DNA of 50,561 bases from Streptomyces celluloflavus (GTDB taxonomy: Bacteria > Actinomycetota > Actinomycetes > Streptomycetales > Streptomycetaceae), in NCBI GenBank assembly GCA_000720995.1, contig JOEL01000047.1, forward strand, positions 1 through 50,561. Direction: 5' to 3'. The notes under the pieces are model-generated. The model ran no database searches. It was given only the letters and a program-made list of their open reading frames with translations, and was not told where the DNA came from. Positions 37,804 through 46,300 of the stretch are shown one piece after another (positions within the stretch are counted from its first letter, which is position 1; each line of letters starts with the position of its first letter). The translations under genes and the position numbers were made by a program.

Positions 37804-38291
37804 TGGGGCGGCCGATCCGCCGGCTGCCGTCGGCCGGCCAGTGGGGCAGGCTCGCGCGCTTCGCCGCCGTCGGCGGGGTCAACACCGTGACGTTCTACCT
37901 CTGTTATCTGCCGCTGCACCGGGTGCTGCCGTACTTCGCGGCGTACACCGCCGGTTTCCTGGTGAGCCTGACCGGTTCGTTCTTCCTGAACACGTACTTC
38001 ACCTACCGCACCCGGCCGTCGTGGCGGAAGTTCCTGCTCTTCCCCCTGACCCAGGTCACCAACTACGCGGTGCAGAGCGCGGGACTGGTGGCGCTGGTGA
38101 GCTGGTGCGGGCTGAACAGCACGGTGGCGCCGCTGCTGGCGGCGCTGCTCGCAATCCCGTTCACCTATCTGGTCTCCCGGCGGATACTGCTGCCGGGCCA
38201 CCGGAAGGCCGCCGCGGACGCGCCCGGCCCCGGCGGTTCCCCGGATCAGACCGCGCCGTCGCCGCCGGTCCGCTCCAACGAACCGGCCTGA
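37803..38291 (+). CDS. GtrA family membrane protein (putative lipid-linked sugar flippase)
   Basis: The 162-aa product has the GtrA pattern: LARFAAVGGVNTVTFYLCYLPL at the first helix and four helices in all. The internal segment NTYFTYRTRPSWRKFLLFPLTQ resembles the family's FxFNRxWTF/FLLF region. Members are thought to flip polyprenyl-phosphate sugars so that a GT-C enzyme, here plausibly YfhO, can use them outside. ATG 37803 overlaps the preceding TGA. The last 46 bases overlap the convergent deacetylase gene, encoding a Pro-rich tail that is likely dispensable. Confidence 0.9.
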   Translation: MGRPIRRLPSAGQWGRLARFAAVGGVNTVTFYLCYLPLHRVLPYFAAYTAGFLVSLTGSFFLNTYFTYRTRPSWRKFLLFPLTQVTNYAVQSAGLVALVSWCGLNSTVAPLLAALLAIPFTYLVSRRILLPGHRKAAADAPGPGGSPDQTAPSPPVRSNEPA

Positions 38292-40444
38292 ACCCGCCAG
38301 CCCTCGAACGGCTCGGTCAGGCCGGCCGCCGTCTGACGGGCCGCGTACAGCTTGCCGTCGTTGCCGAGCGCCACCACGACGGCCCGGCCGGCGGCGTCCT
38401 GGGCGACCCCGGCCGCCCCGGAGTGCGGCACCCTCCCGCGCTGCCAGGGCTCCGGTTCGTCCTCGGCCATCGCGACCCGCACCTCACCCGCATCGTCCCG
38501 CGCCGCGATCACCATCTGGTCGTCGAGGCCGACCGGCGCCATGGCCACCCGGCCGTAACCGCCGACCGGATCGCACTGCGCCGTCACCTGCCAGCCGCCG
38601 ATCAGCCGCTGCCGCTCGGCGATCAGCACCTGCGCGGTGTCCGGCCGGCGGTAGGCGATCCGGACCGCGCCGTCGCTCATCGGGACGATGCTGACCGGCC
38701 CGGCCGCCTCCGGCAGACCGGTGGCCGCGGCCGGCCGCGGGATCTGCCCGGCCTCCTTGGACACCCAGTGCTGCACGGACTTGGCGCCCGGCGCGACGAG
38801 GTGCACCAGCCCGTCGGAGTCCACACACACGTCCAGTCCGTCGATGATCTGCGGTGAGGTGTGCAGCGCGCTGACCGGGCCCTCCAGCCGCTGCCAGCCC
38901 GACCACTGCGCACCGCGCGGGCGGCTGCGGCAGGCGACGCCGCCGTCCCAGGTCCGTACGAAGACGTGCGCCGTACCGTCGGTGGTCGCCACCCCGGCCG
39001 GGAAGCCGATCTCCAGCGATCTGACCGGGGCGGGGTCCGGGGAGCCCAGCGACTCCCAGCGTTCGAAGGCGGGCACGCCGTCCCGCTCGGTGCCGCTCTG
39101 CATCGCGCTCAGCAGCTCGCGGCGGTGGGCGCCGTCGTGGCCCGGCAGCACCGTGCGGGAGGCCAGCAACTGGAAGCCGTCGGGGTGGCACACCGCGTGC
39201 AGCTGCCCCTGGAGCAGTTCGCCGCCGATCGGGACCGGCGGGCCGAAGACCCCGGCCGCCTCGGTCTCGGTCCAGCTGTACGCCGCGCCGTTGCGGATCG
39301 CGAAGGCCGTGAGCCGGCCGTCCGGGGCGGGCCGCAGCCAGCCGTTGGAACCGGGTGCGCGCAGCCGGGTGCTGCGGGTCCAGTTGCGCGCCCGGCCGGC
39401 GAACGACGTACCGCCCACCTTGCGGTCGCCGCAGCCGGCCGGATCGCCGCACCGGCGGTGGTCGGCCCAGCCGTAGACGGAGAGCAGATCGGCCTTGCGG
39501 CGGGCGGTCTCGATGTCGAGGTTGTTGGGCAGCGCGCCGTTCTCGTAGCCGAGGTAGTTCTCCACGACGGCGGGGCGGCGGTGCCCGCGCCCCCAGTAAC
39601 CGGCCAGCGCCGCCTGGGTGAAGTAGGCGGAGGCGGTGTGGTCCTGGTGGTCGTAGTAGCGCAGCCCGGCCAGCCGGGGGTCGGGGGTGTGCGGCGGCTT
39701 CTTGGGGGAATGCACCGCGTTCGGGTCGAGCGTCCGTACGACCGTGGGCCGCACCCGGTCCAGCACCGCCCGCAGCGTCTCGGTGACCTGGTCGCGGGTG
39801 TAGCGGTACTGCCGCGGTACGGGGGTGCCGGTGGGGCGCAGGGTGGGGAGGGTGTCGGCGACCCCGAGCCAGAGGCCGCGCAGGCTGGTGGCCCGGGGCT
39901 GCTCGACGGTCCTGGCCTCGACCAGCTCCAGGAAGATCAGCTGGTGCCACGGCGCGGCGCGCAGGGTCTGCAGCTCCACCTGGAAGCCGGGGAGCAGCGA
40001 GAGGGGCGCCACGTCCCAGGGGCCGTCGGGGTCGCCGGTGGCCATCACCGCGTGCGCGGCGCGCATCCCGTTCATCCGGGCGCGGGCGAAGGCGGCCCGG
40101 TCCCACGGGACGCGGCCGGGGTCGGGGGTGCCCGGTCCGGCATTGTGGCCGTCGGACTCGCCGCCCGTCAGACAGACCGTCACCGAGCGGGCGCCGCTGC
40201 GGATGGACTGCTCCAGGTCCGGGTTCATGAAGAACAGCGCGTCGTCCGGGTGCGCGATGACGTGCAGGAACACCTGGTCGGCGGCGGCCGTCGCGGACCG
40301 CCGGGCGCCGGCCGGCCCGGCGTGCCGCGGCTCGTCCGGGGAGAGCCAGGCCCAGACCCCCGCACCGGCCGAGGCCGCGACCAGAGCGCCGCCGGTCACC
40401 TGGAGCAGTCGGCGGCGGGACATACGGGGCGGGCGCGCAGGCAC
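38246..40444 (-). CDS. Tat-exported PIG-L family deacetylase with C-terminal propeller-like domain
   Basis: The 732-aa product starts at GTG 40444 (VPARPPRMSRRRLLQ), with GGAGGAG upstream. SRRRLLQVTGG followed by a hydrophobic stretch is a twin-arginine signal. The catalytic PIG-L/LmbE domain (about 55-330) has the zinc motif HVIAHPDDALFF, GGESDGHN and a downstream DHQDHTASAYF. Family members remove N-acetyl groups from GlcNAc-type sugars. Residues ~340-732 are repeats with Trp/Gly-rich strands (such as WSGWQRLEGPVSAL), resembling a beta-propeller or lectin-like domain that could bind glycan. Export and context suggest modification of surface glycan; the exact substrate is unknown. The stop lies inside the convergent gtrA-like gene. 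Confidence 0.9.
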   Translation of the reverse strand: MPARPPRMSRRRLLQVTGGALVAASAGAGVWAWLSPDEPRHAGPAGARRSATAAADQVFLHVIAHPDDALFFMNPDLEQSIRSGARSVTVCLTGGESDGHNAGPGTPDPGRVPWDRAAFARARMNGMRAAHAVMATGDPDGPWDVAPLSLLPGFQVELQTLRAAPWHQLIFLELVEARTVEQPRATSLRGLWLGVADTLPTLRPTGTPVPRQYRYTRDQVTETLRAVLDRVRPTVVRTLDPNAVHSPKKPPHTPDPRLAGLRYYDHQDHTASAYFTQAALAGYWGRGHRRPAVVENYLGYENGALPNNLDIETARRKADLLSVYGWADHRRCGDPAGCGDRKVGGTSFAGRARNWTRSTRLRAPGSNGWLRPAPDGRLTAFAIRNGAAYSWTETEAAGVFGPPVPIGGELLQGQLHAVCHPDGFQLLASRTVLPGHDGAHRRELLSAMQSGTERDGVPAFERWESLGSPDPAPVRSLEIGFPAGVATTDGTAHVFVRTWDGGVACRSRPRGAQWSGWQRLEGPVSALHTSPQIIDGLDVCVDSDGLVHLVAPGAKSVQHWVSKEAGQIPRPAAATGLPEAAGPVSIVPMSDGAVRIAYRRPDTAQVLIAERQRLIGGWQVTAQCDPVGGYGRVAMAPVGLDDQMVIAARDDAGEVRVAMAEDEPEPWQRGRVPHSGAAGVAQDAAGRAVVVALGNDGKLYAARQTAAGLTEPFEGWRVQAGSLERTGGDGAV

Positions 40445-40710
40445 TCGGCATCTCCTCCGCGACACGCACCGGCGCCGCATCGATGGACGGACCCCCGAGG
40501 GACAGACCCCATTCAGACACAGCGGGCCCCTGCCGGGCGCCACCGGACACGGCCCGACACGCCGTGAATGGCCCGACCCGCGGTCGCGGTCCGGCCGCGG
40601 TCAGGTCACCCCGGCTGCGGTCAGGTCACCGTCGCGGTCGCGCTCCGGTCACGCCCGGTCGTCCGTCCGCCCTTCGCCGCGGGCCCGGCTCGCCACGCCG
40701 CCCGGCCGGC

Positions 40711-41334
40711 TCAGCGCCCGCCGAGCGCGCCGACGACCGCCGCCGACAGCTCGTCGAGATAGCCGGCCGGCAGATCGTCGCGGACGACCAGCAGCCGCCA
40801 GTACAGCGGCCCGGTCATCAGGTCCAGGGCCAGCCGGCCGTCGGCACCGGCCGGGATCTCGCCGCGTTCGACGGCCCGCGCCACCATCGCCGCCGCGACG
40901 CCCTCCTGGCTGTCGTGCAGCGTGGCCTTGAGCGCCCCCGCCAGCTCCGGGCTGCGGGCCGCCTCGGCCAGCAGGTCGGGGATGATCTGCGACGCCATCG
41001 GGTGCCGCAGCGCGCGGGCCGCGACCTCCAGCATCATCCGCACATCGCCGCGCAGCGATCCGGTGTCCGGGGTCGGCAGACCGACCGCGACCACCGCGGA
41101 GACCACGTCCAGTACGAGGTGGAGCTTGGAGCGCCAGCGCCGGTAGACGGCGGTCTTGCCGACGCCCGCGCGCCGCGCGATGCCCTCGACCGACATCCGG
41201 GCGAAGCCGACCGCGGCCAGTTCCTCGAAGACCGCGGTGCGGATCGCCTCGGTCTTCTCCGCCCGCAGCACGGCGGCGCCGGCCGGGGCCCGTTTCGCCG
41301 CCGCGGGGGCGTCTTCGGTGCCGTCTTCTGCCAT
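40711..41334 (-). CDS. TetR family transcriptional regulator
   Basis: The 207-aa product has the TetR DNA-binding helix-turn-helix at about residues 29-75: IRTAVFEELAAVGFARMSVEGIARRAGVGKTAVYRRWRSK. The C-terminal ligand domain starts near LRGDVRMMLEV and fits the TetR_C_16 type. It is divergent from the TagG/TagH-like exporter genes. Two near-identical palindromes lie in the shared intergenic region, so it probably represses the exporter and itself. The inducing ligand is unknown. Confidence 0.93.
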   Translation of the reverse strand: MAEDGTEDAPAAAKRAPAGAAVLRAEKTEAIRTAVFEELAAVGFARMSVEGIARRAGVGKTAVYRRWRSKLHLVLDVVSAVVAVGLPTPDTGSLRGDVRMMLEVAARALRHPMASQIIPDLLAEAARSPELAGALKATLHDSQEGVAAAMVARAVERGEIPAGADGRLALDLMTGPLYWRLLVVRDDLPAGYLDELSAAVVGALGGR

Positions 41335-41344
41335 GGCGTGATCA

Positions 41345-41360
41345 TAGCGTCACGACGCTA
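41345..41360. promoter_or_regulatory. Palindromic operator 1 (probable TetR site)
   Basis: TAGCGTC-AC-GACGCTA is a perfect inverted repeat of 7 bp arms with a 2-base centre, 11 bases before the tetR start. A TTGCGT/TACTGT pair (41364 and 41387, 17-base spacing) next to it could be the exporter promoter. Confidence 0.65.
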
Positions 41361-41393
41361 CGGTTGCGTTTCGACCTTGCCTCGCCCTACTGT

Positions 41394-41409
41394 CGGCGTC
41401 ACGACGATA
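41394..41409. promoter_or_regulatory. Palindromic operator 2, imperfect copy
   Basis: CGGCGTCACGACGATA matches operator 1 at 13 of 16 positions and is centred 49 bases away, about 4.7 helical turns. Both are followed by CGG. Confidence 0.55.
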
Positions 41410-41471
41410 CGGACCCGTTCCGTCGTAATGCGTCTCACGCCCCTGACGTCGTCACGTACGAAGGCGGCCCC

Positions 41472-42401
41472 ATGCCCCAGACCCTCGCTCCCCCGGCCCC
41501 GGCCCCCGCACGGGCCCCGGCCCCCGGCGCCGCCCCCGATCCGGAGCTGCGCGCGCTGGCCGAACGCCACGGCCTGGCGGTGAGCGGCGCCCGCCCGCCG
41601 CTGCCCGAATACACCCGCCGGCTCTGGGCCCGCCGGCACTTCATCGCCGCGTTCGCCACCGCCCGGCTCACCTCGATGTACACCACCGCCCGGCTCGGCC
41701 AGCTCTGGCAGGTGATGACCCCGCTGCTCAACGCGGGCGTCTACTACTTGATCTTCGGCCTGCTGCTGCACACCAGCCGCGGCGTCCCGAACTTCATCCC
41801 ATTCCTGTGCACCGGCATCTTCGTCTTCACCTTCACCCAGTCCACGGTGCTGGCCGGCACCCGCGCCATCTCCGGCAACCTCGGCCTGGTCCGCGCGCTG
41901 CACTTCCCCCGCGCCTGCCTGCCGATCGCCTACACCCTCATCCAGCTCCAGCAGCTGCTCTTCTCGATGGGCGTGCTCGCCGCCATCGTGCTGCTCTGCG
42001 GGGTGCCGCTGACCTGGCACTGGTTGCTGATGATCCCGGCTTTGCTGCTCCAGTCCGTCTTCAACACCGGGCTCGCGATGGTGCTGGCCAGGATCGGCGC
42101 GCGGTCCGCCGACACCGCCCAGCTGATGCCGTTCGTCCTGCGTACCTGGATGTACGCCTCGGGCGTCTTCTACAACATCTCGGTCTTCACCCAGCACGCG
42201 CCCCACCTGGTCGCGGTCGCCCTGAACGCCAACCCCGCGCTGATCTACATCGATCTGATGCGGTACGCCCTGATCGACACCGTGCGGGCCGGCACCCTGC
42301 CGGCGCACGTCTGGCCGATGGCCCTGGGCTGGGCACTGCTGTCCGGCGCCGTCGGATACGTCTTCTTCTGGAAGGCGGAGGAGGAGTACGGCCGTGGCTG
42401 A
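41472..42401 (+). CDS. ABC-2 type permease of polysaccharide/teichoic acid exporter (TagG/Wzm-like)
   Basis: The 309-aa product starts at MPQTLAPPAPAPARA, with GAAGG upstream; the ORF upstream to 41364 has no conserved leader. Residues 1-50 are Pro/Ala-rich and variable. The permease part has LGQLWQVMTPLLNAGVYYLIFGLLL, VFTFTQSTVLAGTRAI and FPRACLPIAYTLIQLQQLLF, and a C-terminal region with ANPALIYIDLMRYAL and WALLSGAVGYVFFWKAEEEYGRG. These match the six-helix ABC-2 exporters of O-antigen or teichoic acid. It is divergent from the TetR gene, and its stop overlaps the ATP-binding gene. Confidence 0.92.
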   Translation: MPQTLAPPAPAPARAPAPGAAPDPELRALAERHGLAVSGARPPLPEYTRRLWARRHFIAAFATARLTSMYTTARLGQLWQVMTPLLNAGVYYLIFGLLLHTSRGVPNFIPFLCTGIFVFTFTQSTVLAGTRAISGNLGLVRALHFPRACLPIAYTLIQLQQLLFSMGVLAAIVLLCGVPLTWHWLLMIPALLLQSVFNTGLAMVLARIGARSADTAQLMPFVLRTWMYASGVFYNISVFTQHAPHLVAVALNANPALIYIDLMRYALIDTVRAGTLPAHVWPMALGWALLSGAVGYVFFWKAEEEYGRG

Positions 42402-43221
42402 CACCGACACCCGCACCGGGCACCTCGCCCCGGCACCCGCCGCCGGTCCGTACCCCGCGGGCGGCGGGTCCGGCGCCCCCACCGTCATCGCCGACGATGT
42501 GCACATCGTCTACAAGGTGCACGGCGCGGGCAGCGGCCGGGGCAGCGCCGTCTCCGCGCTGAGCCGGCTCGCCCGCCGCACCGCGGCCGCCGGTACCCGC
42601 GAGGTGCATGCCGTCAGGGGCGTCACCTTCGTCGCCCGCAAGGGCGAGGCGATCGGCCTGATCGGCTCCAACGGGTCCGGGAAATCCACCCTGCTGCGCG
42701 CCGTCGCCGGTCTGCTGCCGCCCGCGAGCGGCCGGGTCTACACCCACGGCCAGCCCTCACTGCTGGGCGTCAACGCCGCGCTGATGAACGACCTGACGGG
42801 CGAGAAGAACGTCGTCCTCGGCGGTCTGGCGATGGGCCTGAGCCGCGAAGAGGTCCGCGAGCGCTACCAGGACATCGTCGACTTCTCCGGTATCGACGAG
42901 AAGGGCGACTTCATCTCGCTGCCGATGCGCACCTACTCCTCCGGTATGGCGGCCCGCCTGCGCTTCTCCATCGGCGCCGCCAGGAACCACGACGTGCTGC
43001 TGATCGACGAGGCACTGGCCACCGGCGACCGCGCCTTCCAGCGCCGCTCCGAGGAGCGCATCCGCGAACTGCGCGAGGAGGCCGGCACCGTCTTCCTCGT
43101 CAGCCACAACAACAACTCCATCCGCGACACCTGCGACCGCGTGCTGTGGCTGGAGAAGGGCGAACTGCTGATGGACGGCCCGACCGAGGAAGTCCTCGCG
43201 GCGTACGAGGACTTCCGCTAG
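42394..43221 (+). CDS. ABC ATP-binding protein of polysaccharide/teichoic acid exporter (TagH/Wzt-like)
   Basis: The 275-aa ATPase has Walker A GSNGSGKST (about 92-100), Q-loop region, signature YSSGMAARL, Walker B HDVLLIDEAL and switch His in VFLVSHNNN. The spacing TYSSGM and the phrase GVNAALMNDLTGEKNVVLGGLA are typical of TagH/Wzt-type exporters. It lacks the long C-terminal substrate-binding domain of some Wzt proteins. It starts at GTG 42394 inside the permease 3' end, with GAGGAG upstream, so it is translationally coupled. Product: energised export of lipid-linked polymer across the membrane. Confidence 0.94.
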   Translation: MADTDTRTGHLAPAPAAGPYPAGGGSGAPTVIADDVHIVYKVHGAGSGRGSAVSALSRLARRTAAAGTREVHAVRGVTFVARKGEAIGLIGSNGSGKSTLLRAVAGLLPPASGRVYTHGQPSLLGVNAALMNDLTGEKNVVLGGLAMGLSREEVRERYQDIVDFSGIDEKGDFISLPMRTYSSGMAARLRFSIGAARNHDVLLIDEALATGDRAFQRRSEERIRELREEAGTVFLVSHNNNSIRDTCDRVLWLEKGELLMDGPTEEVLAAYEDFR

Positions 43222-43264
43222 AAGCCCGCTGGCCCGCACCCGGTACGGGCGCCGCGTCCGTATA

Positions 43265-43306
43265 CGGCGGACGGCCCCGGAGCAGGAGCTCCGGGGCCGT
43301 CCGCCG
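43265..43306. terminator. Bidirectional 19-bp hairpin between exporter and glutamate dehydrogenase genes
   Basis: A perfect 19-bp stem (43265-43283 with 43288-43306) with an AGGA loop lies in the 109-base space between convergent stops. Confidence 0.92.
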
Positions 43307-43330
43307 TTCATTCCGCGCGCCGGCCGACCG

Positions 43331-46300
43331 TCAGCTGTGCGTCCGCAGCAGCGTCCGCATCGTGCGCATGGCGACCGAGAGGTTCGCCAGGTCGAAGCCC
43401 TCCGACCCGTAGATCTCCTCCAGCGTGGCGCGGGCGCGGCCGAGGATCGCCGCGTTCTTCTCCTCCCACGCCTTGAACCGCTGCTCGGGCGTCGCGGAGC
43501 CGTTGCCCACCGACAGCACGTCCGAGGTCAGCGCCGCATGGGCCGCGAAGAGGTCCTCACGGATCGAGGCGCGGGCCATCGACTGCCAGCGGTCATTGCG
43601 CGGCAGCTCCAGGATGCGGTCCAGGAGCTGGTTGATCCGCAGCCGGTCGCCCAGGTCGTAGTAGACCTCGGCGACATCCAGCGGCTCCTTGCCGGTGCGG
43701 TCCGCGACGGCGACGATGTCCAGCGCCGGGAAGACCGACGAGAAACCGGCCACCCGCACGGCCAGTTCCTCGGGCACGCCCGCGGCGGTCAGCTCCGCCA
43801 GAATCGTCTGGTACCACTCCTGGTCACGGCCCTGGAGCAGCTTCGGCACCTGCGCCCAGACGTCGGCGACCCGCGCGGTGAAGAAGTCGATGGTCTCCGA
43901 CAGCGCCAGCGGCTGCGGGCGGTTGTTGAGCAGCCAGCGGGTGCCGCGCTCCACCAGCCGGCGGCTGTGCAGCCGGATACGGGTCTGGACATCGGCCGCG
44001 ACGACGTTGTCCAGCGCCTCGACCGCGTCCCACACGTCGCCCAGCGCGAAGATGGCCCGCGCCGCGGTGTGCGCCCGCACGACCTCTTCCAGGGACGCGC
44101 CGGTCTCCTCCCGCATCCGGTGCAGGAAGCTCGTACCGCCGCTGTTGACGGTGTCGTTGACCAGCACCGTCGTGACGATCTCGCGGCGCAGCGCATGGGT
44201 GTCCACCTGCTCGGCGAACCGCTCGCGCAGCGCCGAGGGGAAGTAGGCGTGCAGCAGGTGCTGGAGGTACGGATCGTCCGGCAGCCCGGTCTTGATCAGC
44301 GCGTCGGCGACCGTGATCTTGGTGTATGCCAGGAGCACCGCCGTCTCCGGCTGGGTCAGCCCGCGGCCGGCGGTCAGCCGCTCACGGATCTGCCGCTCGG
44401 TGGGCAGGAACTCCAGCGCCCGGTCGAGGCGGCCGTCACGCACCAGGCGGCGCATGAAGCGCTGCTGGGCGTAGAGCATGCTCGCCGACTGGGCCTGCGC
44501 CAGCGCCAGCGCGGTGTTCTGCGCGTAGTTGTTGCGCAGCACCAGCGCGCCGACCTCGTCGGTCATCTCGGCGAGCAGCGTGTTGCGCTGCTTGACCGTC
44601 ATATCGCCGTTGGTGACGACCGCGTTGAGCAGGATCTTGATGTTCACCTCGTGGTCGGAGGTGTCCACACCGGCGCTGTTGTCGATCGCGTCGGTGTTGA
44701 TCTTCCCGCCGGCGGCGGCGAACTCGATCCGGCCCAGCTGGGTGCAGCCGAGGTTGCCGCCCTCGCCGACGATCTTGGTCCGCAGGTCCTCGCCGTTGAC
44801 CCGGATCGCGTCGTTCGACTTGTCGCCCACATCGGCGTTGGACTCCGCCGAGGACTTCACGTACGTACCGATGCCGCCGTTCCACAGCAGGTCCACCGGC
44901 GCCTTGAGGATGGCCTGCATCAGATCGGCCGGCGTCATCTTCTTCACACCGGCGTCGATGCCGAGGACGGCCCGCACCTGCGCGTTGATCGGGATGGACT
45001 TGGCCGTCCTGGGGTGGACGCCGCCGCCCTGCGAGAGCAGGCCGGTGTCGTAGTCGGCCCAGGAGGAACGGGGCAGCTCGAAGAGCCGGCGGCGCTCGGC
45101 GTAGGAGACCGCGGCGTCCGGCGACGGGTCGAGGAAGATGTGCCGGTGGTCGAAGGCGGCGACCAGGCGGGTGTGCTCGCTCAGCAGCATGCCGTTGCCG
45201 AAGACGTCACCGGACATGTCGCCGACGCCGACCGCGGTGAAGTCCTCGCGCTGGCAGTCGTGGCCCAGCTCGCGGAAGTGCCGCTTGACCGACTCCCAGG
45301 CACCCCGGGCGGTGATGCCCATGCCCTTGTGGTCGTATCCGGCGCTGCCGCCGGACGCGAAGGCGTCACCGAGCCAGAAGCCGTACGACTCGGCGACCTC
45401 GTTGGCGATGTCGGAGAACGTCGCGGTGCCCTTGTCGGCGGCGACGACCAGGTACGTGTCGTCCACGTCGTGCCGGACGACGCCCTGCGAGTGCACGACC
45501 TCGCCGCCCACGAGGTTGTCGGTGATGTCGAGCAGACCGGAGATGAAGGTCTTGTAGCTGGCGATGCCCTCGGCCAGCCACGCGTCCCGGTCCACCGCCG
45601 GGTCCGGCAGCTGCTTGCCGACGAAGCCGCCCTTGGCGCCGACCGGCACGATGACGGTGTTCTTGACCATCTGCGCCTTGACCAGGCCGAGGACCTCGGT
45701 ACGGAAGTCCTCCCGGCGGTCGGACCAGCGCAGACCACCGCGGGCGACCTTGCCGAACCGCAGGTGGACGCCCTCGACCCGCGGGGAGTACACCCAGATC
45801 TCGTACGCCGGGCGGGGCGCGGGCAGGTCGGGGATGGCCTGCGGGTCGAGCTTGAGGGACAGGTAGGGGTGCGGGCGGCCCGCACTGTCCTTCTGGTAGT
45901 GGTTCGTGCGCAGCGTCGCCTTGATGACGGTGAGGAAGGAGCGCAGGATGCGGTCCTCGTCCAGCGAGGCGACCTGGTCGAGCGCGCCGTCCAGCTCCTC
46001 CAGCAGCCCGTCGGTCAGCTCCGTACCGGCCCGCTGCCGCTCCGGGGACATCCGCGCCTCGAAGAGGGAGACCAGCAGCCGGGTGGTGTGGACGTTGTTG
46101 GAGAGGGTGTCCTCCATGTACGCCTGGCTGAAGGTCGCACCGGCCTGCCGCAGGTACTTGGCGTACGCCCGCAGCACCATCACCTGGCGCCAGTCGAGCC
46201 CGGCCCGCAGCACCAGCGTGTTGAAGTTGTCGCTCTCGGCCGCGCCGGTCCACACCGCGCTGAACGCGTCCTGGAAGCGCTCGCGGGCGTCGTCACCGTT

